DNA from: Earliella scabrosa | Lineage: Eukaryota; Basidiomycota; Agaricomycetes; Polyporales; Polyporaceae | Assembly (NCBI GenBank): GCA_022605405.1 | Contig: JABYQQ010000005.1 | Location: forward strand, 248,001-312,000 | Direction of reading: 5' to 3' | Length of the DNA stretch: 64,000 bases | Shown here: positions 35,135-45,395 of the stretch, piece after piece | How positions within the stretch are numbered: the stretch's first letter is position 1 | Layout of the letters: every line of letters begins with the position of its first letter | Translations under genes and position numbers: made by a program | The notes under the pieces: generated by a model | Told to the model about the DNA's origin: nothing | The model's input: the letters and a program-made list of their open reading frames with translations, nothing else | Databases searched by the model: none

Positions 35135-35991
35135 ATGAATGTCGACACCATCACCGCGCTCGACGGCTCCGCCACGTTCCCTCCGATTTTCCGTTATCCC
35201 GTGTACCCCTGTCAGACTGCGCCGTATCTGCGCAGGGTTTTGCTTCCTGCCTGTGCGGTCTGCGGCGTCGGTACGATCTTCACTTGCAACCGGTGTCAGG
35301 CAGGGCCTGCGTACTGTTGTCCAGAGCACTTCGTAACGGTGCGCGAAAGTCTCCTCCGGCCACCGTGGATACATCTCAAGCTTTACGCTTCACTCCAGCA
35401 CTGGCCCCAACATCGATGGTCTTGCGAGCGTACAGAGATTGAACCCGACTGGCTGCCGTCGTACATCAATCGCGACTCGCATGTCGCCGGACGTGGTAGT
35501 TCATTGTATGCACTGGCGCCACCCGCAGCGGTACCCGACCACCAGTCTCTGCGCGTAGTCGGAACTTTTGCACCAGACGCTACGGGTACGTGATCCCATC
35601 TACTCCCGAACTCTTCGCTTACGCAGGTTGTGAAGAACCGACTCTGCTAGTACAAGTGCAGATCCTGCCCGCGCACGGTTCGACCGATGGCGGACGTGTC
35701 ATCCCTAACCTCACCGCCTTCTTCGACGTGGTGGAGCGGCGCAGGATTCTCTGGTTCGGGGCGGACCTGCGCCTCCTCGTCGATCCACTCCACGTTTATC
35801 ACGGCCAAAAAAAAACCGGCGCGCGCGTTGGTATTCAAGACAAGTTCAGTTCGGGGACCGATGGGGAGTCGATTCTGGTACTGAAGGTGGGGGGACCAAG
35901 TGGTACGCGATATGTCGATATGGGAGTGGACGACGGAGATGATGTCCGTGCCTATCTGGGGTCGCTCTCGGGCGCCGCTTTGTCGCAGTAG
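35135..35991 (+). CDS. MYND-finger family protein, copy b
   Basis: Three-exon gene, 251 aa: 35135-35338, 35399-35585, 35627-35991 (introns 60 and 41 nt). Zinc finger: Cys40-x2-Cys43, Cys51-x2-Cys54, AYC Cys61, His65, split by the first intron and completed by HWPQHRWSC (His73, Cys77), a good match to the MYND pattern. The rest comprises a variable linker (SLYALAPPAAVPDHQSLRVV) and a C-terminal domain with TLLVQVQILPAHG, NLTAFFDVVERRRILWFGAD, a VYHGQKK motif and ILVLKVGGPSGTRYVDMGVD. The last exon is 365 nt, identical in length to copy a on the opposite strand 12 kb away. MYND fingers bind proline-rich peptides, so a recruiting role is likely; the C-terminal domain has no function I can name. 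It lies between two F-box-like family genes, same strand. Confidence 0.78.
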
Positions 35992-36482
35992 ACGTCGCGA
36001 TCCCGCAGTAAACAGTCCAACGCCGCCATGCACCTTATCGTTGTGTGCGATCACCCCTCGTGGCTGAGGACAACTGTTCTGTCCGCGCGGATTCCCACTC
36101 ATTCAAACGGGTCTGCATCTCCAGTCCACGCGTCTTCCGAAGCTGAGCCAACATTGAATTGCCAGCCGTGCTGTCCATCCGCTCCGAGCGGCGTCGGCAA
36201 TTATTGTTCAAGTCTTCCACGGTACCCTTCGTCATTCATTCACATTCGTTACTTCCGAAGCACTGATCGCGCGAACAGTGTCCCTTTTAACTTTCTGTCA
36301 CCAACCTGAAAGTCCCACACACCGCCGAGGATAAAGCTACCGCTTGTGCTCGGGAACCAGCAGCGGCACGACGAAGATCCCGAATCACCCGCCGTCGTCC
36401 CACTCTCTGCCTCGTACGTAGTCCTGCTCTCAGCAGTGTGGTCCGCTTGCTCATTCCGTACATTGCGACAGGCAACTGCACA
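35992..36482. other. Intergenic spacer
   Basis: No gene seen in about 490 bp. Should contain the promoter of the next family member. Confidence 0.5.
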
Positions 36483-37663
36483 ATGCTGTTCAGTATTATT
36501 CAATGCGTGGTTCTGGAAACTAGACGTGAAGTAGGGTAAGTACTCCGGTGTACAGGTCCTCAGCTGCGCTATGCTGGAGCTCATGCTGCACATGCCTGTA
36601 TCTCAGCTTGGACGACGACGTGTGCGCAGTCCTCGTGGATGAGATGGACATGCCCACTCTAGTATGCTGGCGCGCCACCTGTAGGGAGACTTACAAGCAG
36701 ACCGTCCGGTCACTCAAGAAAGAACTTGAAGCGTCCCTCCGCCTTTTCCTTCCTTGCCCCCACAACCTTCTTCGTCTCACCACCCAACACCATGCGCTCA
36801 TAGGAGGCGAGTTTGCGCTCAACGCCGTACTGCGCAGGGACGGGCTCGACGTTGGCCGAATGGACGTGTTCGTCAACAACGCGCAATTCGACGCCTTCGT
36901 ACAGTCCTTGAAGCGGGATCCGGTCGTCGCCCCTGAACTCTTGGCGCACCGCACCTCTTGTAAGAGCGCGACCTTCGCCCACGCCCGCGATGTCCGTCGC
37001 TGCGAGATCTTCAGAACGTCTACACGAAAACTCATCTATGTCTTCGAGTCATTTGGAGTCAGCGCCTGCTCGGCCATAGCACGGACGTGGTGCACCGCCC
37101 TTATGAACTTCGTCACAGAGTTCTCCATCGGCTGCGCCTATCCTCGCCTCACTCTCGCGAAGCAGGCCCTTCTCTCGGACCTCCGTATACCGGGTCTCGC
37201 GGACGAGGACTACATAACAATGGCAAGAATGGTCGAAGCCGGTTTCGACTTTGCCGATGAAGCCACACAGTTCCCGCCGTACTTCCGTTATGCGAACCCA
37301 GACTCTCCCCCGGGGATCTTTCCCTGTCTTGCGGACTTCCACATCTGTCCCGACCAAGGCCGCCACTTCGGGGACCGCGGTGCCCTCGTTCTGTTCCTCA
37401 ATCCGCTGGGTGGGGATATAACGGCGGCACGTCTGCTGAGGGTCGCGCCCTTCGGTTTCATGGCGACGTGGCGGATGTGGTGCACACATTCTTGCGACCA
37501 AGGATGTGCCGACGTCCGGACTCCGCTTCCCCGCGGGATGATCTCGATGCCGTCGGTCTTCACCGCAGGCGCGGTCTTCTTCCCTACCCTACACCGCGCG
37601 CTGCTCCACGACCAGGAGCGCTCTGGGCGGAGTGGCATCCGGGTTAGGCGGCTTAGCATGTAA
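36483..37663 (+). CDS. F-box-like/nucleotidyltransferase-like family, copy D (IGG type)
   Basis: Two-exon gene, 369 aa: 36483-36535 and 36607-37663 (intron 71 nt). Start chosen because ATG at 36483 opens a frame that joins in phase to the conserved part; the longer frame from 36548 begins with GTG inside the intron. Motifs: F-box-like LDDDVCAVLVDEMDMPTLVC then WRATCRETY, LIGGEFALNAVL (Gly84-Gly85), GRMDVFV (Asp104), TALMNFVTEFSIGCAYPRL, LTLAKQALLSD, CPDQGRHFGDRGAL and APFGFMATWRM. The leader is much shorter than in copies B, C and F. The C-terminal tail is basic. Putative active-site acids are partly missing as in other IGG copies. It is the middle one of three family members within 5.5 kb (C, D, E), all on the plus strand. 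Confidence 0.75.
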
Positions 37664-37984
37664 CGCAAAGACGTGGCGGACCGCGAGGACGCGGGTGCCC
37701 GTCCGCGCGCATGTGTGGGTTCCGTTGAGAAGCGTGCGCGCCAACGAAGTGAGTGTTTGGTGGATTTGGTCGAACATGTATACCGGGCCCGCGCAGCACA
37801 GTTGCTTGTATTGTCGAAGCTGTTGTATCATTTTGCAGTATCACGCTATGATGTCACGGTCTATCCGCCAGTGGAAGAAGACGAGCATCGATTTCGATGC
37901 TAGCAGATCAGACGCGCGTACTGCGTTCAAGCGCTACGCTGCGGTTCATAAAGCCGTGCCACTGCGGGACGGCCGACAACTATC
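37664..37984. other. Intergenic spacer
   Basis: No gene seen in about 320 bp between family copies D and E. Confidence 0.5.
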
Positions 37985-38974
37985 ATGCGGTCCCCGTCAC
38001 ATTCACAGTGTCCACCGCACAGCGGGAATTTCAGGTCAGCATTTGTAACCGTCCGTTCCGCCGACCTTCCCATACTGACACACATGCAACGCGACTGGCA
38101 CAGGATGCCTGCAGACGTGGTGGTCAACATAATGCGCCACAGTGACATGATTACCCTCTGCCGTATGCGACGCACTGCGAAGGCGTTCTTCAGAGCGGGC
38201 GCGGTTATCCTTCAGCAGCGATACAATGACTGTGTCAAGCCATTCGTAGACGACGGGCTTCCCACTCTGAATCGACTGATGCGCTCCTGTGGAGCGGTCG
38301 TGTCGGGGTCAGCTGCACTGAGATTCTTCCTCCAGAACGCGACATGGGAGCCAAGGGACCTGGACATATATGTCCCTGAAGACACGTTCCGGGATTTCGT
38401 CGACGGGGTGACATCCTCTTCGTCCCTCATGTTCCATCAGCTCTCAGGTGCAGTCTCGAGTTGGTCGCCTTCCCCCGAGGAGGTTGCCAACGGCATTCGA
38501 GAGGTGTTAACGTTTGAGACGCGCACCGGTCGCCGCGTGGACGTGATACGAAGCCCCACTGATTCCCCCATCATCCCTCTCAACTTCTACTGGACCACTT
38601 TGGTCATGAATTTCATCGTCCCAGACGGCTACTTCTGTGGATATCCACTCGACACTCTTGCGGGCCGCGGTGTGGTCCGCAGCGGCGCACTGACAGAAAA
38701 GGAAGAGCGCGCAGTCAAGAAGTATGTCCGCAGAGGCTTCACTTTCACCGAACCGCAACCCTGCGATTCCCTCCATGAGAAGGCGCCGGTGACGATGAAC
38801 TATTTCGGCGACACGGGAGCGGCATGCGCTGCATTCAAAGAGCGCGTGGAAGATCCCTGCCCGCGCCTGCCTATGAAGCGCACTCGCAACGGGTGGCAGA
38901 TCGTCCATCCTTTTCCAACAATATCGGTGTGTATTCATGCACACTCCGGTGTGGGCGTTGAACGTATTCGCTGA
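37985..38974 (+). CDS. F-box-like/nucleotidyltransferase-like family, copy E (SGS type)
   Basis: Two-exon gene, 306 aa: 37985-38034 and 38104-38974 (intron 69 nt); an additional exon upstream is possible. Motifs: F-box-like MPADVVVNIMRHSDMITLCR then MRRTAKAFF, VVSGSAALRFFL (Ser84-Gly85-Ser86), RDLDIYVPED (Asp102, Asp104), WTTLVMNFIVPDGYFCGYP, NYFGDTGAA and the terminal GWQIVHPFPT. It is the closest relative of copy A at 18515 (same SGS and DLDIYV motifs, same C-terminal ending), although the two lie on opposite strands 19 kb apart. These two are the only copies keeping both acids of the putative nucleotidyltransferase DxD and so the best candidates for an enzyme. Substrate and product unknown. 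Confidence 0.75.
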   Translation: MRSPSHSQCPPHSGNFRSAFVTVRSADLPILTHMQRDWHRMPADVVVNIMRHSDMITLCRMRRTAKAFFRAGAVILQQRYNDCVKPFVDDGLPTLNRLMRSCGAVVSGSAALRFFLQNATWEPRDLDIYVPEDTFRDFVDGVTSSSSLMFHQLSGAVSSWSPSPEEVANGIREVLTFETRTGRRVDVIRSPTDSPIIPLNFYWTTLVMNFIVPDGYFCGYPLDTLAGRGVVRSGALTEKEERAVKKYVRRGFTFTEPQPCDSLHEKAPVTMNYFGDTGAACAAFKERVEDPCPRLPMKRTRNGWQIVHPFPTISVCIHAHSGVGVERIR

Positions 38975-40014
38975 CGCTCCGTCACCGCAGCAGAGAAAGT
39001 CGCTGTAAGAGAGGGGATTTGGCCCCGCAACCTCTGTGTCACCGAAGAACCGACGGACAGTGATCGGGAGGATGGTCGAAGCCAGGGCATTCTCTCTTGG
39101 GAAGGCTGTGTGGTTACGAGAGTTGGACGTGGGGTCTCACATTTCTCAATGACCAGCACAGGGAAGCGGGGGGACGCAATGCATCCGCAGACTACTTCCG
39201 GAGATCTACGCAAACCATCCCGAGTGACGCTTAGTACGTCCTTCGGAGCCAATACGGAGAGAACGAACCTCACGAACCACGCTGGACACTGTCCATTCAG
39301 TTACGACCTCATTGATACCGAGAGTCCGTGACAGAAACACCTCCGCACTCGACGCGCTGTGAATCACACCTTATCGACGCCAGAGACGCACTGCTGGGTG
39401 GAATTACCGCAGAATGGGAAATCGCGGTTTGTTCAGGAACCGGGGAGGGATCCGTGCGTCTACGATGGAGAAAGCTTCCACAGGCACCGAGAAGCAAAGT
39501 GACTGGAAACACGGAGCTCGACTGTATGCACACAACATCTTCGCACTCAGAACTCTCACCACTTATTCGGTGCCTGAGCACAGAAAGATGTGGGCAGCGC
39601 GGTTTCATGGAACACCGTCACATTGACAACAATAGATGACGCCGTGGAGCTCACGATCAAGATTTTGATGTATAACAGCTCCCTCGTGATAGGGGTGCAG
39701 CGAGCATTCCTTGGTCGTCGCGAGCCGGCCTCTTGAACAGCGTTCCGAGGCACGTACTTCTATAACGTCTACACAGAACGATCTCCGCCGACCTAGCACC
39801 GCCCCTTCATTCCCCACCTCCTCCTGCAGCATCGCTTGAAGTACAGGAACAAATCCACAACATAGCGACGCTGGTAGTCAACGGACGTGCGAGGCGTCAT
39901 GGTCGACAGAACTCCGCGGCATCGCTCTCGACGACTGGTACGTGTTCATGGTCGGTGTGATCACCGCAGTTCAGAGATTCCATGACGCGTGTTCCGTAGA
40001 CCCTTGACCGCCAA
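38975..40014. other. Intergenic, no gene supported
   Basis: About 1 kb with open frames on both strands but no motif. Could hold decayed pieces of the MYND family, since a fingerless member follows. Confidence 0.4.
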
Positions 40015-40530
40015 ATGCAAGATGCCAGTGCTAGCGCTATTCGGGCTTGGAATCGCGACATTACTGCACGTTACCGCGAGGTACGCTGCTGTATAGCATT
40101 TCGCTGTTGCGCGACACTCACCTGCATACGACAGTCGCGGGAGCACCGCCTGATCAAAGCGCTGCTTTATCCAGTGGGGGACCACAAAGCCCACCTACTC
40201 GTGCTCCCTATCCACATACCCAACGACGATGACCCACAGTCGGCGAGCTGGGCTGAAGACCCCGACGTGTCACACTGGTTCCCGGTTGGCGTTCGCTATG
40301 TTCGCGTGTCCACAATCCCAGCCACCGGTTTTCACCTTACGAACGACTACACTATACTCACCAGCACCTTCCACCGTAACGGACCCTGCAACCGCTGCAT
40401 CGACGACGTGCTGGGACTCAGTATCCGGGGAAACATACTCGTGATGCGTCACTCCTCATCACGCCCGATGTCGATCGTGAACATACACCCAGCCGAACGT
40501 CGTCTGATTGACCTCGTGATTCTGCGGTGA
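40015..40530 (+). CDS. MYND-family C-terminal domain without finger
   Basis: Two-exon model, 153 aa: 40015-40080 and 40135-40530 (intron 54 nt). It resembles the part of the MYND family that follows the zinc finger: an RYREHR-like stretch at the intron position that splits the finger elsewhere, IKALLYPVGDHKAHLLVLPI, a WFPVGVRYVRV segment and the final strand pair GNILVMRHSSSRPMSIVN that corresponds to TAVVLKYSGSRRSYYID of copy c. No Cys pairs of the finger are present upstream in frame, so it is either a natural short form or a 5'-truncated copy. The frame is intact and the splice consensus good. Confidence 0.5.
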   Translation: MQDASASAIRAWNRDITARYREVRCCIAFRCCATLTCIRQSREHRLIKALLYPVGDHKAHLLVLPIHIPNDDDPQSASWAEDPDVSHWFPVGVRYVRVSTIPATGFHLTNDYTILTSTFHRNGPCNRCIDDVLGLSIRGNILVMRHSSSRPMSIVNIHPAERRLIDLVILR

Positions 40531-41670
40531 GCGACACCCGTCAGTATAAATAGCCACATCCAAGACTAACTGAGCGTACACGGTTGGCTCGAACTGGCCT
40601 CCCCTTCTAGTCGATACCGGTTCCACATCGAGCAACCTGCGATGTTGACTCCTATTGGGGCTACAGAGGAGCCCCACTCCTACTGACATAAATGGAAGCA
40701 GCAATGGTGGGGGAAGGAAAGGTCGTTCGCTGGCGAAACGTGCATGTGGTAGTTGTGACGTGGCCTAGCACAGTATCACGAGAGACACACGGAGGGCAAT
40801 GCGAAAGCGACGCTGACCGGGATTGACTGATCGACGGAGCGATGAAGGCCCGGCTCATTCTGTGGGAAGAGTGGGTTGCAATTCCGAATTGTCTTTTCCA
40901 GGCCGTGTGGCGATGGTGGTGGAAGGAGAATTCGCATACTCGGGGAGCACCTTGAATGAGCGATAGATAAATCCGATTGCATTAGTACGCTCATCGATAA
41001 TATTAACCACTCTCAACACAAGGTCGGCAAGGGAAAGAACGTACGGAGCCCCATAACGTGACTGCGGTGGTTGCGGCGGCTGTGGGAATCCACCACCCAA
41101 AGTGCCCTCCATTTACTGGGATGTGTACTGGCGCCCCAATCCGGTCCGGTCCATGGCAGGCTAAGTCCGGCCCGGCGATTCAATCGAAAGACGCCGATGT
41201 TGGCATGCGCGCGCGGTTCTCAGTTTGGTTCTTAACTTTGTCCGCCGCCCCGAGTTGTATACACCAGATGCCCGCGACGCGACATTCTGCCGACTGCGTC
41301 GGGAGAAGACGTTACCGTGGGTGTAAGTCCGTTGACCTTCGTCAGGGGACGGCTGACACACCACTGGCGGTACAAAACTACGCCGCTGCGACTCCGCTCT
41401 GAGCGCCCTGGTCTCGTATGTACCGCAGTTGGTCCAAAGGCTCTTCATGCAACCCGACTTCGACACCGAGGATTCCTCGCGGAGTGCGTCTCCTCGTACG
41501 GGTCGGCTTCTCGACTTGGTTACGAAGGTGGGCTGTCCACGACCCCGGCAAACCTCCACGCTGAACTGACATGAACGTGTCAGATCGCGGACGACTTGAG
41601 GGGGGTAGACGACACACTCACGCGGTGAGGTATTCACAACATCTACAAAAATTATGCTCACGCCGATCAG
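40531..41670. other. Intergenic, possible unseen 5' exons of RNR copy 2
   Basis: No gene resolved. A plus-strand stretch at about 41400-41570 reads protein-like (SYVPQLVQRLFMQPDFDTED) and might be an N-terminal exon of the RNR-like gene that follows; I cannot join it with confidence. Confidence 0.35.
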
Positions 41671-44412
41671 GATCGTGGCCGCTTTGCGGGGCCTCGACTG
41701 CTGTCCGCTGGAAGAATCCGCAATACTGGTAGGCACACAGTGTGAAACGACCGTTGTTCTTCCTCCGACTGAACAGGTTCAATGTGCAGATTCGTGCATC
41801 CGAAACGATTGCCACGTACGGAGTGGTGCACCCCGATCATGGTCGGTTGGCAGCGCGCCTCTATGCTCTAGCGCTACACGTCACCGTTCCGGAATCCGTG
41901 ATCGTGTGGCTGAGCACGGTTCCTGTTGGTGAGTGGATGATCCTCCCGCATCTTCTCTGGCCTGTGCGCGGCACGACTACAAAGCGGTGCACGCAGCTTA
42001 GACAGCGTCATTAGAGGACCGCGCTGCGACGGCACGTTGACATTTATCCCCGACGTGTTGCAGGTTCCCCTGGTCTGCACGACAACATTCGATCGCTCAT
42101 CCGACAGCACGGTGCAGCGCTGCAGCGCATCATCAATCACGGACGGGACTTTGAGTTACAATAGTGAGTACAGGTGGGACAGACGTCTACACGCTCTGCT
42201 GATCGTCGGACAGCCCCACGCTGCGCACCTTCGCTGCGCGGTACCTGCTTCGCGTCGGCGGTGTTGTAGTGGAGAGACCGCAGTTCATGTTCCTACGTGT
42301 CGCCTTGGCCATTCATGGCAACGATCTGGCGGCTGTGGAGGCCACGTACAACCTGCTGTCGAAGCAGATCCTTATATGTCCACCGGAGCTTTGCGCGAGA
42401 GCAGGAACAACGAACACCATCGTTCCTTTGACCGCCACGGTGTCCATCGAAGTAGATTCGGAAGGCAGCATACGGGACGGTCTGGATGGTGTACGGGAAC
42501 ACTGGCGTCGTGGCACACATGTGGCGGCTGTGCTGACACCGCTGACCCACACCGGGTGCGTTTCGTTCGCCGTCGCTGTCCATTCACCGACAGTGGAGAT
42601 TATGAATCCTCACATGTGGCCATCCCATTTACAGCGGGAGCGTACTCCTCGATTGTCTGCAACAAATCGACGAGCAAACCCTACACGCCGGGCACGGGTC
42701 GGAGGACAGCCAACCCGACACAGTCGCGTACGTCCCTTTGTGGCACAGCGCTGTGGCGCATCTGCTCGGCGGCGTATCCCCCCCTAGCTCTGGTGGCATC
42801 AGGCTCAGCCGTGTGGTGGCTGGAATTCTCGTTCCCGATATATTGTGAGCGGCTTTCCATCTGCCACGGTAGAGCTGAACCCGATGACGTTGATGCACAG
42901 CATGGAGAGGATGCATGTAAACGGACAATGGACTCTCTTCAACCCAGCCGATGCAGCCGACCTCGGCCAGTTGTGGGGCGGCCGCTTCACGGCGCGTTAT
43001 ACCCAGTACGAGAGCGCTCACGCGACAGCGATTCGTATTCCAGCCAGGGAATTGTGGGAAACCATCGCAGCGGCGCAGCGCGACCATCCAGAAAGATTTA
43101 GGACGGTGTTCTGGTGTACATTAAACAGTACGTGGGTCTCCGCCGTGGCACACGGACGCTGAGGGAACATTCCCTACAGGGAAAAACTCTCTTCGCCATT
43201 TGGGTGTCCTCGCTGCGCCGGACAGTAGCGCAACGTGCTGTCCGATCACAACACAAGACGCCTCACTGGGGGTCATGGCCCTGTCGGTAGCACTCCCATA
43301 CTTCGTCACGGACGAAGCCGTGTTCGATTTCGACCAGTTCCGTCGCTTCGTGCAACACGCGCTGGTCGTGGCCGACCGATTGAACGACCTCATTCAGCAA
43401 CTGGACGCCAAAGCTACGATGCAAGCACGGCACGCACGACCTGTCTCTCTCGGGATCCACGGACTAGCGGACGTGTTCATTGCCTTGTCAATGCCGCATA
43501 CATCGAGCGAAGCTCGCGCCACCAGCCTCGAAATCTTCCAGACTTTCTACATCGCTGTCCTGTCTGCTAGCTGCGTGTTAGCTCAAGTACACGGAGCATG
43601 TTCAACTTGGACGCAGTCCCCTGCGCAACGAGGAGAGCATTTTGTTGATATGTGGCCGGTCGACGTTGACCCCGAACAAGGACTGGACACCCTGCGCCGG
43701 CTCATCGCCAGAAACGGTCTCCATAACTGCGTCGTGACCTCGCTCCCGCCTATGCGATGGTTCCCCGCCCTACATGCCGATGGGGAAGCGGCAGATCCAC
43801 ACTTCAGGTGCGCACGCGTTGGCGAACGTGACCTTCACTGACAGACCTGGTTTAGCAACGTGATCAGTGCTACGTCGTCCGGGTTCACTTACCAAGAGAT
43901 CCATCCCAGACTCGTAGCCGCTCTCGAACAGGAGGGCATGTGGAACGAAGATCTCGCTCGCGAAATACAAGCTGAGCAAGGCATGTCTACTATCGCTCTC
44001 GTCAAACCATGTCTCTGACGGACGGCAGGTTCCATCAAACACATCGCGGGCATTCCAATGTGGATCAAGCGCGTGTTTCGAACGATCTGGGAGTGGAATC
44101 CCGCAACATTGGTAGACATGGCTGCGGAGCGCGCCCCTTTCATCGAGCAGAGCTATCTGACCCGAGTCGGTGTTCCGCGTCACCAACGCACTACCCGGGT
44201 GAGCATTTCCAACGATGCCCTTCGTCTCCAGTACCGTCTCCTGCGGCGACAACACCGCTGACTGAGAGAACCAACAGCGCATTCTGCAACAACGCGCGTG
44301 GGAGAGGGGTTTGAAAACAGCGTTGACCGTTGTAGAACCTCCAGGACTGGCGAGTACGCTGGAAACGGGACCGACTGCGGCCCGATTTAGATTATTCCCA
44401 TTCGTGTCTTAG
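41671..44412 (+). CDS. Ribonucleotide reductase large-subunit pseudoenzyme (R1 copy 2)
   Basis: Ten exons resolved: 41671-41728 (tentative), 41790-41928, 42064-42163, 42214-42555, 42635-42844, 42901-43127, 43180-43807, 43856-43980, 44029-44198, 44278-44412; the start is not found. From the second exon the frame is intact for 691 aa and follows RNR copy 1 throughout (VVERPQFMFLRVALAIHG; MERMHVNGQWTLFNPAD; FDFDQFRRFVQHA; LGIHGLADVFIALSMP; RAPFIEQS; RAWERGLKT). Introns sit at the same places, and three exons (628, 125 and 170 nt) have identical lengths. Catalysis appears lost: the SCFL cysteine region is unrecognisable, SNLCTEI reads SATCCPI (Asn to Ala, Glu to Pro), the partner Cys of AVCTLAS is Met, YYLRT becomes TVVEP, and the C-terminal Cys pair is absent. 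One intron (43981-44028) is GC-AG. A regulatory or dominant-binding role is inferred. Confidence 0.8.
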
Positions 44413-45395
44413 CTCCTGGTCGGAGGCGGGGGTTCCTACAGGAGGGAGTCCCTACGATCTTCAATCCCCACCCCGCAACATGATGTCGTTCAATCCCGCG
44501 CCGCTCTGTACTTGTAGCACAACATTGTCATGGTATGCAATGCCATTCTCTTCGCCTGAAGCATCGGGATCGCGTTGTGATCAATATGTCTGGGTCGCGG
44601 GCTTCCGCGGACGGAAAGGGAGAGCTACTGCGGGCGATGACGAGAACGGGCAGTGAGAAAGAGATCCTTTCGGATTCGACGAATCGGGCACCTCCCTCTG
44701 ACCTTGAGAACCCAGTCTCCGAAATGAGCCTTGCGCCGCGAACATGTGCGCTCCGATAGAGTGTTCTGTTCTCGGTCACCGCTTCGAAGGGATAGAAGAG
44801 CACGTCGTGCCACCCGGGAAGACCACCCCACGTAAAGTGCGCCCCCTCAAGGAAGTGCCGGGCCACCACAGCGCACAAAAGTCGCGCTGCGCGCCCTCTA
44901 CTGAATGGGCGATCTGCTTCTCTCCGAAGACAACCGGGATGGGACGTTCTCGCAGCCTTCTGCTTCATGGTTAATTGAATGGCACAACGCCCGCAAGGTA
45001 CCAACAGACAGCGCAACACAGCCGGTGCGAGCGCAACATAATACGATCGAGCCGCTCCTCCCACGGAAGACCTCACTAGATGAGGACCGGAGACCCAGAT
45101 CTGTGATGAAACCAGCCGCGACGGTCGTGGCGCGTGAGTTTTTCGTACTCAGCTAACGTCCCTAGGCGTACTCCCATCTGGCGAGGGCCTGGGTATACCC
45201 GCTCCCGCCGGAACGAACCGCGTTGAAAATTGCATCTCGGGATCTCTCCACTGCGGCTGCCCACCCGTCCCTCATAAGGGCCGCATTAAGTGGAGAACGC
45301 CAGTCGTGTCAACCCATTGTCCCCACTCAGGTGCGTAACACTGTCCGCCACCGCCGTCGAGCTCCATTACTGAGTGAAACCACACCAGCCGTCAA
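44413..45395. other. Intergenic with possible remnant
   Basis: About 1 kb. Apart from the doubtful minus-strand frame listed separately I see nothing. Confidence 0.4.
44528..45076 (-). pseudogene. Possible remnant of MYND-family C-terminal domain
   Basis: Open minus-strand frame whose middle (ARHFLEGAHFTWGGLPGWHD, then LFYPFEAVTENRTLY) and end (LPVLVIARSSSPFPS, AEARDPDILI) resemble the order of motifs in the C-terminal domain of MYND copies a and b (LQDFFNGRWGRKLL, LVLKLRRHG, VDVDPSDVVDI). No zinc finger or convincing start is present. It may be a truncated copy, a single exon of a gene I could not assemble, or chance similarity. Confidence 0.25.
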
